Shown here piece by piece: positions 1 through 12,195 of a stretch of DNA of 64,000 bases. Within the stretch, counting starts at the first letter, position 1. The number at the start of each line of letters is the position of its first letter. A program made the position numbers and the translations under genes. The stretch is from Linnemannia elongata (taxonomy: Eukaryota; Mortierellomycota; Mortierellomycetes; Mortierellales; Mortierellaceae): assembly GCA_036320915.1 (NCBI GenBank), contig JAXBDG010000022.1, positions 496,001-560,000 on the forward strand, written 5' to 3'. The notes under the pieces are model-generated. The model worked only from the letters and a program-made list of their open reading frames with translations. It had not been told where the DNA came from and did no database searches.

Positions 1-2
1 CA

Positions 3-1667
3 ACCGGTGCAGCCAGTACCATGGAATCCTCGAAGTCCCAAGCGGGTCCATTCGACTATTGCCCGCAGTCTCCAGTCCCGGATGCGAGTAAGAGCGATAC
101 CGCCACCATTTCCTCGTCAAAGTCAGGCAAGGGTTCCCTCGGTTCCCGCAAGTCGTCTAAGCTGGATCTATCGCTTTCCCGCAACGCAGCAGACATTGCT
201 GGTTCGGCTCCCAACACACCGTTGCCCCAGCCCGGTGGATTCGGATCACTTCTCGGCCGGTCGTCCTCAAATTCCAAGAGGCTGAGCGCCAAGTCCAAGG
301 CCCGCGATAGTCGGTCCAAGTCGGATCTGGCACCAGGTCGTACCAGTGCTGACTTGATTCAATCGTCAGTCGCATCTCTCCCAATCACAACGACTCGCAA
401 GCCAAGTATCCCCAGTGTCCCCGTCAGCAACCAGCCTTCTTCATTGTCCCCACCACCTCGTCAGAGTTGGTCTCGGTCCAAGTCCTACCAGGGCTCAGCT
501 CCTGCCATTCCTGCATCCTTCATTGGCAAGTTCAACGAGGGCGAGAATCCAATGACTATCGATGTCCAACTTGCGAACGACCTTGTTTCAGGGAATGCGA
601 CTATTCCTTCGTCTGGAGGGACCCGGAGTTCAATGTCATCCTCGATCGGTTCTCCTACGACCGACTCCCCGACGCTGACACCCATCGGTGAGGTACGCAC
701 AAAGACAACACCACCCAGCAAGAAGGACAGTCTCACCTCGCCTGCGCTGTCCCCATCCACACCCACAATAGCATCGCCGCTTCCACGACTCGGAGGGATG
801 GCCCCACCATGGACGAGCCAAGACAAGCGGAATAACTCTCTCGACCGAGACAGCGAACTGAGCTTCTCTGCCAACGGCAGTGGTGGGCTTGGAGGATCAG
901 GAACGGGCAAGGGTCGCACAGGATTCACAACTGCCACCATGGATCTTCGACGCGCCTCCAACCGTCCTCAGCGCTCTGTCGACAACCTCGCCTCGGCCTA
1001 CTTTTACAGACGCGCAGCAGAATACAGCGGTTCGAACGACGTGAGTTCTCGAATGAGCGGTTCATCGAACGACAAGGCTGTTGCTTCTTCCTCAGCATCA
1101 TCACCGAATGGAATCTCACCTTCCTCGCCTCAGCTGACCAGTTCTGGATTCTCTTACTATGGAGTCGGCATCAATGGCGGAGGCGACAGTGGCCGCAACT
1201 CACCCCATAACAACCGCGATTCGCTCCTGGGTCAAAAGCCACATCACAAGAGCCAGTCCAGCCTCGACTATGGCAGCGCCGGATTGGCATCCTCCTCGCC
1301 CTCCTCTCCATTTGGCAGCCTCCCTGCTCCTTCGGGATTAAACGATACTGGCCGGACCAACAGTGTGACGAGCAGTTTGCACCTCATGGCGGACGATCCT
1401 TGGACCCAGGCTATGGTTGCCCGTGCCCAGAACTCCAACCCTGCTACTGGTGCTACGTCACCCGCCACCACCCCCACAGGAGGAGCCACAGGAACAGGGT
1501 TAGGAAGTAGTGGTGGAGGGGATGGTGGCCACTCACACTCATTTTCGCAGTCATCGATCCAGTTCCCATTGAACCCTGCACGGAGTCCTAGTCCTGGCTT
1601 ATTTGCGCCTTCATCATCGTCTGCCTTTTCTTCACGACCTGGTATCGCCCGGACTGGATCTGAATAA
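3..1667 (+). CDS. Ser-rich protein, C-terminal part (5' end cut by window)
   Basis: The frame is open from base 3 to a TAA at 1665-1667, so the gene very probably begins upstream. An ATG at 21 in a good context (accATGg) would give 548 residues, but nothing shows it is the true start. The visible protein is strongly enriched in Ser, Pro, Gly, Thr and Asn, with many basic-Ser motifs such as RSKSDL, RKSSK and RRASNR and SP/TP pairs that would suit proline-directed or basophilic kinases. I see no membrane segment and no catalytic domain. One less degenerate patch, DDPWTQAMVARAQ, lies near residue 455 counted from the ATG at 21. G/C-biased third positions and the long open frame support coding. 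The function is not recognised; it may be the disordered tail of a signalling or cytoskeletal protein. Confidence 0.75.
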   Translation, partial: TGAASTMESSKSQAGPFDYCPQSPVPDASKSDTATISSSKSGKGSLGSRKSSKLDLSLSRNAADIAGSAPNTPLPQPGGFGSLLGRSSSNSKRLSAKSKARDSRSKSDLAPGRTSADLIQSSVASLPITTTRKPSIPSVPVSNQPSSLSPPPRQSWSRSKSYQGSAPAIPASFIGKFNEGENPMTIDVQLANDLVSGNATIPSSGGTRSSMSSSIGSPTTDSPTLTPIGEVRTKTTPPSKKDSLTSPALSPSTPTIASPLPRLGGMAPPWTSQDKRNNSLDRDSELSFSANGSGGLGGSGTGKGRTGFTTATMDLRRASNRPQRSVDNLASAYFYRRAAEYSGSNDVSSRMSGSSNDKAVASSSASSPNGISPSSPQLTSSGFSYYGVGINGGGDSGRNSPHNNRDSLLGQKPHHKSQSSLDYGSAGLASSSPSSPFGSLPAPSGLNDTGRTNSVTSSLHLMADDPWTQAMVARAQNSNPATGATSPATTPTGGATGTGLGSSGGGDGGHSHSFSQSSIQFPLNPARSPSPGLFAPSSSSAFSSRPGIARTGSE

Positions 1668-2266
1668 GCGTTCAGGGTGTATCAGTCTACAACCAAAATA
1701 CATCAAATCAACCTTATACCACTTAGATACTTTGATCGATTAAAAAAACCCCCCAGAAAGCACATTTCTTATGGCGTGTTAAGATGCGTGCACGAGAGAA
1801 GGACGGTGGTTTTTTTTTTTACGAGAGAGCGAGATGGCTTCCAGTACAAGAGATCACAGAAAAGCAACGAGAGCAAAGAAAAAAAGAATTCGGGCATCAG
1901 AGAGGTCAGATCTTTTGAAGACCAAAGTGAACAGGTGTGGAAAGAGGACCGAAGAGAAGGGGACGAGGAATATAAGAACGATAAACAGTGGCAAGGGAAG
2001 CAATTGAGCTCGCCCTTTGTTTGCTCAATTTACAAAAGTAACAAAAAAAAGGATGGGACCTCTCATTTCTCATGTCAGCAAGAGCCAGATGTCTTCTCTC
2101 AAAGCTTTGACCTCCTCCATCGTTTTAAGCGGTTGGAGAAAGCTGGATAGTTATTGTTTAATTCAAACCTGCATATAAAATCCACAGTGTGCTTGAAGTG
2201 ACAGTTCATTTGATAAAGAACACAAGAACAAACAAACATAGCCCATCGAAGCCATGCAACAGCAAC

Positions 2267-2267
2267 C

Positions 2268-2341
<74 letters not shown>

Positions 2342-2342
2342 A
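2267..2342 (+). repeat. (CAA)n microsatellite, about 25 units
   Basis: An uninterrupted CAA tract lies about 600 bases past the stop of the Ser-rich gene. Read in frame it gives poly-Gln, and poly-Leu on the other strand, but the enclosing short frames have no other coding features. I treat it as a non-coding repeat. Confidence 0.95.
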
Positions 2343-3910
2343 CTCTCCTTCCCCAACGAATGCACGTTCATATAACCAACATTTGCGCTGACATGAGAGG
2401 AATTACCCTAAAGTGGGATGGGATGGATGGAATGCGACATGCGGAGAAGGAGAGTGCATATGTGTGTGGGGATGGGGATAGAGGCTGTTTTATTTACATT
2501 TGTTGATGTTGTTGATGTTAATGATTTAGCCTCTTTGAGAGGGGAGAGCATCACCTTGTACTCCCCTTTGTAATTTTTTTTACCTTTTTATGTCCAAGAT
2601 AGAGAGAAAAAAAGGGTACGTTTCGTTTGTGGAGTTAACAAACGCACATCAGGAAGAAAAAAAACCAAGAATGAGTGGTTTGATGTATTTGTTTGTGGAG
2701 AGAAGAAGAGCCCCAAGTGAATGAACAACAAGTCAACCCCAACTCTTCTCCAAATAGCCATCCATCCATTCAACTCAACTTGTCCTCTCCACCTATTTCT
2801 CCTTTTCATACCATCTCTGCTTTCTCTCAATACCCGAAGTCGGTTTAGCACACCTGTCTTGTCTATCGTCCAAAGATAATGGCTCGTGTAATTGTTATTG
2901 TACAATGCATGTGTATGTTGGACATCATGCAAACACCGGGCCGACCATTGCGGAGGTTGAGAAAGCCCGATTGAGTCCGAAAAGAAGGAGGGAGGGGTTG
3001 AGGTGAAGTGGAGACCGAAAATTTTCCTTGTGTCCTCTTCCTTCGTTCCCCTCGTTTTTCTTAGCAGTTCTCTTTGTAAGTCATAGAGTACAACACCGCT
3101 TGCCGATTGGTTTTACAATGTGGGTATATGGTAGCCTAGCTTTACAAAGCAAGCAGGTGTACGTGGCAAGAGCTATTTGCATGTGTATACCCTCTCTCTG
3201 TCTCCACCTCGCTCGTTTGTCAAATGCAAAGTCAGGTGGCCATGGTGCCCATCCTCCCCTCATGCACCATGCGCCATTCGGGAGATGTGGAGTGGATCAA
3301 ATTGAGCGCCTAACTCTCACACATGCACCCATTTCTTTTACCCTCCTCCACATGTCGGCTCAACACTTCTAGGACATTTTTTTCATTACTGCCTATAAAG
3401 CCCATCCTTCTATCACGCTCCTCTCATTAACATCTCTCCACAACAATCACGATAAACGCCCACATTTAGGAGAAACAAAATCGAGGCTCTTACACACGAG
3501 GTGGTATCTCGATTCTGTATGCATCCATAGTCGGTTAGCCTCGAAGGAAAAAGAATATGAAGAATCGTGGTTGACTAGAGGTTCTGGCTGAGCGCCCAAG
3601 GAAGGTTTCTTGTTTCTGAAGGTACGAAGAGGAAGGTGGAGATTTTTTTTTGGGCAGCATTGCGCCCAATGCGAATTATGAAAAGAAATTATTCACCCGA
3701 TGGACGAACGAACATATTCGTAATCGAACAAGATTCCGAATGGTGTGCATGCACGTTCCTCAAAAATATGAACAATGGGTTGTGGACATATATGATTCAT
3801 CCCACTCAACCTCCGTTCATCTAACGGCACAGACTAACGGTCAAGGCAAAGAAAGGAGAGAGATTGACACGCGCCAGAGAAGCGAACAAGGTTATTGTTG
3901 GGCTGAAGCG

Positions 3911-3945
<35 letters not shown>
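3911..3945 (+). repeat. Poly(A) tract, 35 bases
   Basis: A pure run of 35 A lies inside the gene-poor region. It is not preceded by a gene or a visible polyadenylation signal, so it is a simple repeat. Confidence 0.95.
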
Positions 3946-3947
<2 letters not shown>

Positions 3948-6900
3948 AAGGGAAGAGCGAGAGCGCGTACAAGAAAGCGAAGGAGAGCAAAAGAGGGACA
4001 AGAACGGAGAGGATTGAGGATCTGTGCTTTTGTTTTGTTATTTGATTCTTACTTTTGTTCAATCATGAACACAAAGTTATGTTGGTTTTTTTTTTGTTCG
4101 TTTATGATGTTCATGATACATGACTTTTAGTTCACATTCCTGGACAAAGTTGTCAGCCATTCCTCGTGACGAACAAAAACGAGGCACTGTAAAGAAAAAG
4201 AAGGTGCATATCAATACGTACATGCTTTTTCTTCTTTTCTTTCGCCATCCCTCGGAGAAGACTGAGTTTCAACATTACCAATGGATACTCATTCCTCTCA
4301 CAAGTAAAAGAAAGTCGAAGTCCGAAAAAAGGTTCCCACCATCGACAAAGGATAACTTTCTTACGATCACTGTAGGTACACTGCAGCAAGAACGAACATT
4401 CAAGAAGTACCTACAGCCGAACAAAGAAGAAAAAGAAGCTTAGGTATACCACTTGACAGATATTCTTTCCTCCCTTCTGCACCATAGGATATTCATGTGC
4501 CAGGAGATGGTTTAAGGTGGATAAAGGAAACAAACGAAAACAAAGAATAGAAAAGTACTCGAGCCATGGCGCAATTTCAGAGAGCATTTCTTCGAAAGTC
4601 GAACAAGGAACTTGAAAGATAACAGGAAGAAAAAAAGAGTGAATGGTTGGATGACTGACAAGGTCTAAAAAATACAGAGAAAGCTCACAAAAACAACAAG
4701 TGTTCTTTTTTAGTTTCTTTTCACCCCCAAATAACCTGCTTGGCATCTTTCAGAAGTAAAGGCAATAAGCGACCACGGAAAGGATATCAAGAAGGAGAGA
4801 TGCCATAAGCCTACAGAAACACGTTGGATTGGTTATTGAGCCATGGTAAATAACAACAGCAACACGAAATTAGACCCATGGCCCGTTTATACATCGACAT
4901 ACATCCATCTGTATTTTTTTTGTTTTTATTTGCTCTTGTTGTGTTGGTTGGATTAATCTATTGCTACTTGTCGTTATTTTGTCTGTTGTTGGTTGCTTGT
5001 TTGTTTTCTCTCTCCTTCGCTGCAATGATACTATACAGGAACCCAAGTACACCTGTCCTTCCCTTTTAACACCCAGCGCGAAAGCTGTCAACAACGAGAG
5101 CAATGGCTCATTTCGAACTCGCCAACAGCAGGAGGGTGTGAAGGGCGTGGTCGTTGCTCCTCGAACAGGAAGAAGAAGGGGTCTAGATTATTTAAGTTTT
5201 CTTTCCCATGATGCTCCTCCACCAAAAGTACAGAACAGACTGAAAAGTAAGCGCAGGCGAGCGAACAGGGAACGGCGTTCTTGTCACACAAGTATGCCGT
5301 TTTGTTATCTCTCAGACCTCCGCTTCTACCTCGCCCTTCCATTTCTTCTGGTACTCTTTTTTTTTTGGTGTTCAGAAGCGAACGGTTAGGGCCAATGATG
5401 AGAGTCCCTTGCCGCTTCTTCAGCCAACCAAAAGATGTAGCAAAATGAGAAGGCTCTCTCATGGAAAGAGGGACACGGTTGAAAGGACTTGAGTTGGAGT
5501 TGTGTTTGTGTGTCCTCCAATCAAAACGGGACATGAAGCAAGGATAGGGTCACTGAATGGACTTCGGTACTTGTTGGGTGATTTTACTTGTCCACAGACA
5601 CATTCGTTCAAGAATGCTCTCATAAGGGCACAACGGACAATGTCCCCCATGTCTCCTGTTTACATCTCCTTCCCTCCGTTTGTTTTTAATTTGTGATTTT
5701 TTTGGATACTTCGCTCGCTCGCTCATCTCGTTTCATTTTCGCTCACTCGGTCTACCATTGCTTGATTCACGTTGTTGATCCCATTCGCGACGGCTTACAA
5801 AGAAATGGACGGACTTAAAGAACGAAAAGAAAAGACGCAATCGAATAAATTAATATTCTTTGACAGGGCAGGACAAGAGGTGGGGTGCCCCTGAGCCAGA
5901 GGATTGTTTTAATGGGCGAACGAGGGGGTAGAGTCGCGCCCCCTCTGTCAACCGTTGGACCAGCATCACCTTCCATGTCGACACAGCCAGCCAATCGACC
6001 CCTTCTCATTTTGAAGCTAGGAAGAGAGAAATTGAGATCGAAAATTGGTTTTTCTTTTACTTCTTTCACCTGGGACCAACAATCACGCTACTGCTTGGCA
6101 TGTCCCACTTTTCTGCCGTTCTATTCGATCTCCTTTTGCTGTTCTTTGCTTCGCATCTGCCAATGGGTCCTATAAGCTATGTTTTATTTGCCTTTGGAGA
6201 GCGCAGGTGCTCTTTGAGCATGGACAATGGCTCGGTCCGTCAAGAAAAAAAATGATAAACAGAAGAAAGAGAGGTGACAAGGTTGAGGCTGAATGGATTG
6301 AAAGGGTGTGTACATGCTGTGTGACATTATGGTCGTCTTTTTCTGGTGCAAAACGAAAAAAAGTCGAGCACTGTGAAAGGAACACAGTAAACATAAAACA
6401 ATAACTTCGGAAAGCTTCCAACTGGCTTAGAGCCGATGGTGCAACCACCACCTCAACAGCAGCTTCATCAACTATGGTTTAGGCCTACATGCCCTTCCTT
6501 GTGAACAGTGCTACTATACAAGAGGGTGAAAAGGATGCGTGTGTTTCTCGTCAATTGATTGACATTCCATAAGTATTCCTTTCACATACACATTTGACAT
6601 AATACTGAAATAAGCCTTCTACTCGACATCAGACATGCTCGTGTTTGTGCAGGGTTGGCTGCAGTGCTCTTTTAGTTTATAGCACGGAGTCTGGTGCCTT
6701 TCTTTGTGTCCAAGTGGTGCTTCTCCTTCGAATAGCAGAAGAACGGACACCCACTCCGAGGAAATTTTAATGTTACGAGCAGTGCACTTTGCTAGTGCCA
6801 ACTTTAGCGAGAAAAAGACTTGTCGCAATGATGGGAAAGAGAAGTAGAGGGAGAAACTGAAGTTGGTGAGAAATTGCACCCATCCCAATTCGTTACTAGC

Positions 6901-9900
6901 GCGTTTGGAATGAGTGTAAGTCTCGAGTCTCGACCGCCCTCTTGGTTTGCCTTCATTCCTCTCCTATCTATGTATCTTTTTTACGGATGCAACTGAAGGG
7001 TAGACAATCACAGATGATAAACATTCGGCGCAGCGTGTGACATACTTGGTTATGTTAGTGGACTGGTTGCATGGGAATATGAGGGAAGGAAGGAGGAAGA
7101 GAGGAGGGAGACAAGATAGACTAATGCATGTCATTTTACCGCAAACTGGGCATGGCGCGGCGCGGCTTGTGAAAGAGGAATGGATACAAGGCCCCCCCTC
7201 CGAGTCAGTCCCGTGGAATAAAAAGAACAAAGGAATTGCGGTGCCGATGGATGTGCAGTCTAAGTTTTGAGCAGCAGCAGCAGCGTGTGAGGATAAAAAT
7301 GAAAATAAAATGATAATTCACCCGAGTAGTAAATTACTATGACCCATTGGCCTTGAAACAGGCATCGCATCGCATCAGAAGAATTAATTTTTATTTTGTT
7401 GGGATCCGATGTCTGAGCCATTGCGCCCATATTCTTCCTTGTCTTCTTCCCTTTCATATCTCACATTTCTCATAGTGCTGGATGAGAGAGACGGAAGGTG
7501 AATGGTAGCTTATGCAGGTTTCTCTGTCATATGGAAGTCAACATCATCATTGAGCAATTGGATACATCGGATAGGTAACATTTTGTTGTTGTTTTGAATG
7601 AACCGTGTGCTGGCAGGCTCGTTGGCGTGGACCTTTTGTTATTGTCGTTGTCATCATCGCTAACTCTCTTTTTTCCCTTTCATAATTTTCAATCTCCACA
7701 ACGGGACGTCCAATTGACCAGCATGGCCAATGAACTTTTTTTTTTTCTTTTTTCTTTTTTCATTTCCAACCTGTCCGATGACAATGTGTTGACTATTGGG
7801 TTCGAAGGATGGGAAAGATGGCCCCAACTCACTCTCTCCATTTTCTATCTCACTCTCTTCATATTCTTTCTCCACCTTGGCGCGTGGTCGATCACCCTAA
7901 CACTCTATTTTTTTTTACAATAGCCATTCGATCTTGCCTCTTTCTCACCCCTTTTAATCGTGATGATTATTCGATCAGTAGGTCAGTATCGAAAATGAGG
8001 ACAGACTTCTCAATCGCCACGTTAAGAGAAGCCAACAACAACAAAGCCTCGGAGTACCGAAGCGGACGAGACGATCAAAAACTTGTCAACGTTCGTCTGT
8101 CTGTTTAATGTCTGCACTTGAAAAAACAAAACTAACCGAACTAGCTTATCACTTTTTCTTGCTGGCAAGTAATATTAATAACAGGATCAAAGGCCCAGAA
8201 TCACAAACCTCCTCTCCATTTTGGATGTTTTGCGTGGCAGCGCAGGGTCAGCGCCGTGGCAGGGTAAGATAGGGGTAAAAGTGGAGGAAAGGGGGAGGGA
8301 GGAAGGGCTTGACATATGCCTGCATCTCTCTGTCCTCCTTCTTCTTCCACTTGCATCCTTGTCCTTTTTACAAATAAGAGCTTTTGTTTTGTTTGTTGAC
8401 TGTTGTCTTTTGTCTGTTGTCTGTGGGAGGGTATTGTTGTTGATCATTTTTGATGCATGTCGGCAGAAGAAATATTGTGATCGCGATGGATAATAACGGA
8501 AATGAAAAGGAGAGGGCCGAAGGGGAAGGAAGGAGAGACATAGAGACATAAGGACGGAAATGAGAGAGACACAGAAGGCTATAGGAGGGAAGGGTGACAT
8601 AAGTTGAGAGAGAGAAAGTGAGAGAGAGTCTTTCATCTGCATCGCAAAACATTATCAGCCTGTGGGTGCATAAAGTGTGCAGTCAGAAGGTTGAGACCAT
8701 GACAATCGCACATAAACACTTTACATAGTTGCCCTTTGCAAACGTAGAAGGAAGTATATACTTCTCTTTAACAGGAGACAGAGGGGCAGATCTATTTCAG
8801 AACAGAACGAAGGGGATTGCGAGTAGTAACTTTGCAAGTTGCCGATTCTCGATTTGTCGATTTGTCGCAACAAAAATAAGAGATCACGACGCAGTTATCG
8901 CAGAAAAGTTGAAACCCGCTATTGGTTCCCTCCTGGCAACCGCATCCTCCCTCCCAACCACTCAATGGCTCCCTTGTGCTGAGTACGCAAGCAACGTGCC
9001 GTGTATAGTAAGCGCCCCTGTTTTTTAATATCTCATATTCCTCCTACTGCTGCTCATCGATCCCTCGTCGGTCCCCCTGATTCAACCACTCTTTTTGGTC
9101 TCAGACAAACAACAGGCTGCGGTACTTTTTTATTTTATTTCTGATGGATTCGAAAACGCTAACGGTAACAGGCACCATTCTCCTAGTCATCTGGTTCACA
9201 TTCATCAAATTACTCGCTCGCACTCACAAACCTGGGTACCTTTTCTCAACGTAAAAACGTTTTCATTTCGCCTTTTTGTAGACTCTCCTTTATGAGCGGG
9301 CCCAGTTGACGTTGTTAAATGGCCCTTTCCGATACACTTCAGGCGGAGATGGTGCAATTGATTAAAATGGAGGAGCTACAGTACAAACAACCCCTTGCCA
9401 ACCAACCTTGTTGAAGGGAGATGACTAGACAAGCCAATTGGTACTTGCTCTAGTAGTCGTACTATTAAAATGGAGGGAAAAAAATATGAAAGGATTGTGT
9501 TTGGTCATGATAGATAGGAAGGAAGGAATGAGGGAGAGAGAGGAGCCTTGACCTTGACGGATAGTATCAGAGAGCAAGATTAGACAGGGTTGACCAGAAA
9601 TGAAATGAAATAAGAAAATAAAAAGAGGGTGGGTTCAAGTTCAATGTCCTCTCAAAGTGTACACACTTTTTTCATTTCAATTGCGAGGCAAAGAGAGAGG
9701 GGGGGGTGGGGTTTATCAGACAAGCAGAATGACAGACGAGCTGGCCCATCCACACACACACATCGAAGTGGCTCACTCTCATTGTTATTTTATTTCATGG
9801 TATCCTTCATACACTCGTCCATTGCCAATGTTGTTGTTGTTCTTTACTGCTCTTTGAGTATCTCGAAGTGACGAGGGACGAGAGAGAAGTAGAGAAAGAG

Positions 9901-10280
9901 AAAGGGAGAGGGTGGCTCTCATTTATTTTACTATCTGTTTTGTCTGATGTTGTTATGTGCAATTGCTGTAGTTTTTGAATCACGATTGAATAGCATTCAT
10001 TCATTCTTGCCCATTGAGCAACAACAGTAATAATAATATACACACACAGAGGGATCCCACCCATTCCCCACCCTATCCATCCATATTCGAGTAGCCATTT
10101 TATAGTATTTTACTCATTCTATTCAGTCAAATTCCTTTTCATTTGTTTTTATTTACATGTCCCTGAAGCCAGCTGGCCAATGAAGAAGGTTTAGTGACCC
10201 TGACCGCCCACCCACCAACCACCACTTCTCCCTTCCCGCACTCTTACCCTAATATCATTTAAAAACCAACGACTGCCCAC

Positions 10281-12195
10281 CCTCCACCCGTTCCTTTTTT
10301 TTTTTTTTTTTTTTTTTTTTTTCCTCTTTTCTTTTTTCTTCTCCTTTCTTCTCTACTCCTCTCTACCCCCATTCTTCCCTCCGCCCTTGTTCATAGTCTT
10401 CTCTCACCTTTACCTTCTCTTTGCTTTTGTCTGTTCATTTTCCTCTTCCTTTGTTCACCTTCCTCAGATCCGCTTTTTCGTATCCCTTAAAATCGATTCT
10501 CCTTTCCTCTCACTCGATACCCGTTCTCGAAACACATATACATTTCACGCAACATTCTCCACATACCTCACACATCCTGACACAACGAGTCCTGACAATC
10601 CTTGTCATTCTCTACCTCCTTAAACCTAACGACAAACCATCAACAATAACAATCAACAATAACCGTTGGACAATTACTCATCCCTTGGTTGTAAGTCTCA
10701 CCTCCAGTACTTCCTCTCTCCAATCTCATTGGAAATACGCTCAGCTCTTTGTGCCATTTTTCTTCTACGCCTATCCTTCTCGCTCACCTGCGACGCTCTC
10801 CTCCACACACCATACATACATCATTCAAAGTGCTCCCCTTTTTCTCCAATCGTCCACATACCCAACTCACACGTACCTGCCAACAATTTGCTTCCGCTGC
10901 TTCTGCTACTTCTTTTCTTTTCCAGCTGCATCTCCCAATATACACCATTCGAGTACATATCTTCTTTTTTTCTTTTGTTCCGCCACATGCAGCCCTTTCG
11001 CTCTTTCTCTCTCCAGCCCTTCAACACAAATAGAACACCCTCGTTATCTTCCCATTCAGTACTCCGAGGTTCTTCTCTTCCTTCTTCCAACAGCAACAGC
11101 AGTAGCAGCAAGGGACAGTAAATCGACATCACAGTACACATCCTTACATACACACTTCCCACCATCCTCACTCTCATCCAAACTCAAATCGGATATATGA
11201 CACAGGGTTCCCTGAAAAAATTCCTTATCATACATCCATCTCTCTCTCGTGTGCGTTTTTGTTTGTTGAGAGGGTTGGACTGTGGCGTCGTTTTTAATGT
11301 TCTCCATTCTTCCCTCCACTCTTCATACCAGCCTACAGCCTTTATACCCACACTTTCACAATCACACACACACAAAATAAGAGTTAGAGTCGTGCTCTCT
11401 TTTTTTTTTTGTGTTCGCTAGTTTCTATTCGCTCTTTGCTGTTGCTATTGTGCCACCAACAATTGGTACCCGTTCATTTTTTTTGTTGACTTCGTTGTTC
11501 AATTTTCACGCCAGCCCAATCATCGATAAACACCCGATACGGCGAGAAAGAAAGTGAGAAGGCTAGAAAACCACCGATATAGCCATTTCCTGCCTTTTTT
11601 TATGGGCTATTTGCTTTGCTCTGACCGTGGACTAACATATACGACAGAGGAGAAGCAGCGACCATGAATTGAGAGCACAAGGAAGAGGGCCATGGAATGG
11701 AACAATAGAAGGATATGGAATAAGAAGATGGAGAGGCTGAAGGGAGCCATGGATAGAACCTTAATAGCCCAGCTACGTGTCCTTTTCAATCCCCCCCCTT
11801 TTTTTCTTACTATGTGTTGGTATTAAAAGCGAAGTCGTCTGACGATACATAATAGACGGAGACATAGACAAAGCAACAGGAGTCCCCTGGTCATCCGTGG
11901 GAGAATTACACAGAAAATAGCTGTTCAAACTGACAGCTTGTCAGTTTGAGCAGCTCTTTGTTTCTGTTGTCTTTCATTCTTTTTGTCTGTCTCTCTTTTG
12001 TGCCATTAGCGAGTGGAGAGGAGCATTTTGGTCGCGTGTGAATGAAATGTACCTTTTCTTAACGTACTCCTCCTCTCTTCCCTTCCCTCTCTTTAGCCCC
12101 GACAAATCACAAACCCCACGCTACTCGTCCGTCCTCTTTTCTATATTAACCCCACCAAAAAGGACCACACTTCCTGAATATACATAAAACAGAAA
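10281..12195 (+). promoter_or_regulatory. Pyrimidine-rich promoter and leader of the pseudokinase gene
   Basis: From about 10280 to 11170 the plus strand is strongly C/T-rich, including a 28-base T run at 10295-10322. The same signature precedes other plus-strand genes in this window. A donor-like GTAAGT at 10691 and a pyrimidine-tract acceptor (ctctctttag, AG at 12095-12096) could bound a 5'-UTR intron of about 1.4 kb, leaving a short leader before the ATG at 12196. The splice prediction is inference. A strong hairpin (11919-11955) lies within the predicted intron. Confidence 0.45.
11919..11955 (+). other. 17-bp inverted repeat with 3-base loop
   Basis: The arms are 11919-11935 and 11939-11955 and the loop is gct at 11936-11938. 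Sixteen of 17 positions are Watson-Crick pairs and one is a G-T wobble, so the RNA could form a continuous 17-bp stem. It sits about 240 bases upstream of the pseudokinase ATG. It has no T run after it and no transposon ends around it. Confidence 0.85.

Larger units (their letters stand above)
1668..10280. other. 8.6 kb gene-poor intergenic region
   Basis: No open frame here shows a recognisable domain, coding-like codon bias or plausible spliced continuation. The stretch holds a (CAA)n microsatellite at 2267-2342, a 35-base A run at 3911-3945, many short A/T runs, and purine-rich patches such as 8490-8640. Such patches elsewhere in the window mark the upstream side of minus-strand genes, but no minus-strand gene is visible to the left of this one. 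The sequence could hold distal regulatory DNA or unannotated non-coding transcripts. I cannot identify any RNA gene in it. Confidence 0.6.

Noticed and set aside
2099..2506. Poly-Gln frame on plus and poly-Leu frame on minus over the CAA repeat
   Set aside because: The frames exist only because of the microsatellite. Flanking sequence shows no coding bias and no splice-linked exons.
3864..4130. Lys-rich small protein
   Set aside because: It is created by a 35-base A run with random flanks.
10421..11200. 259-residue Ser/Leu/Phe-rich frame
   Set aside because: Composition follows from the C/T-rich promoter tract. There are several overlapping alternatives and no domain.
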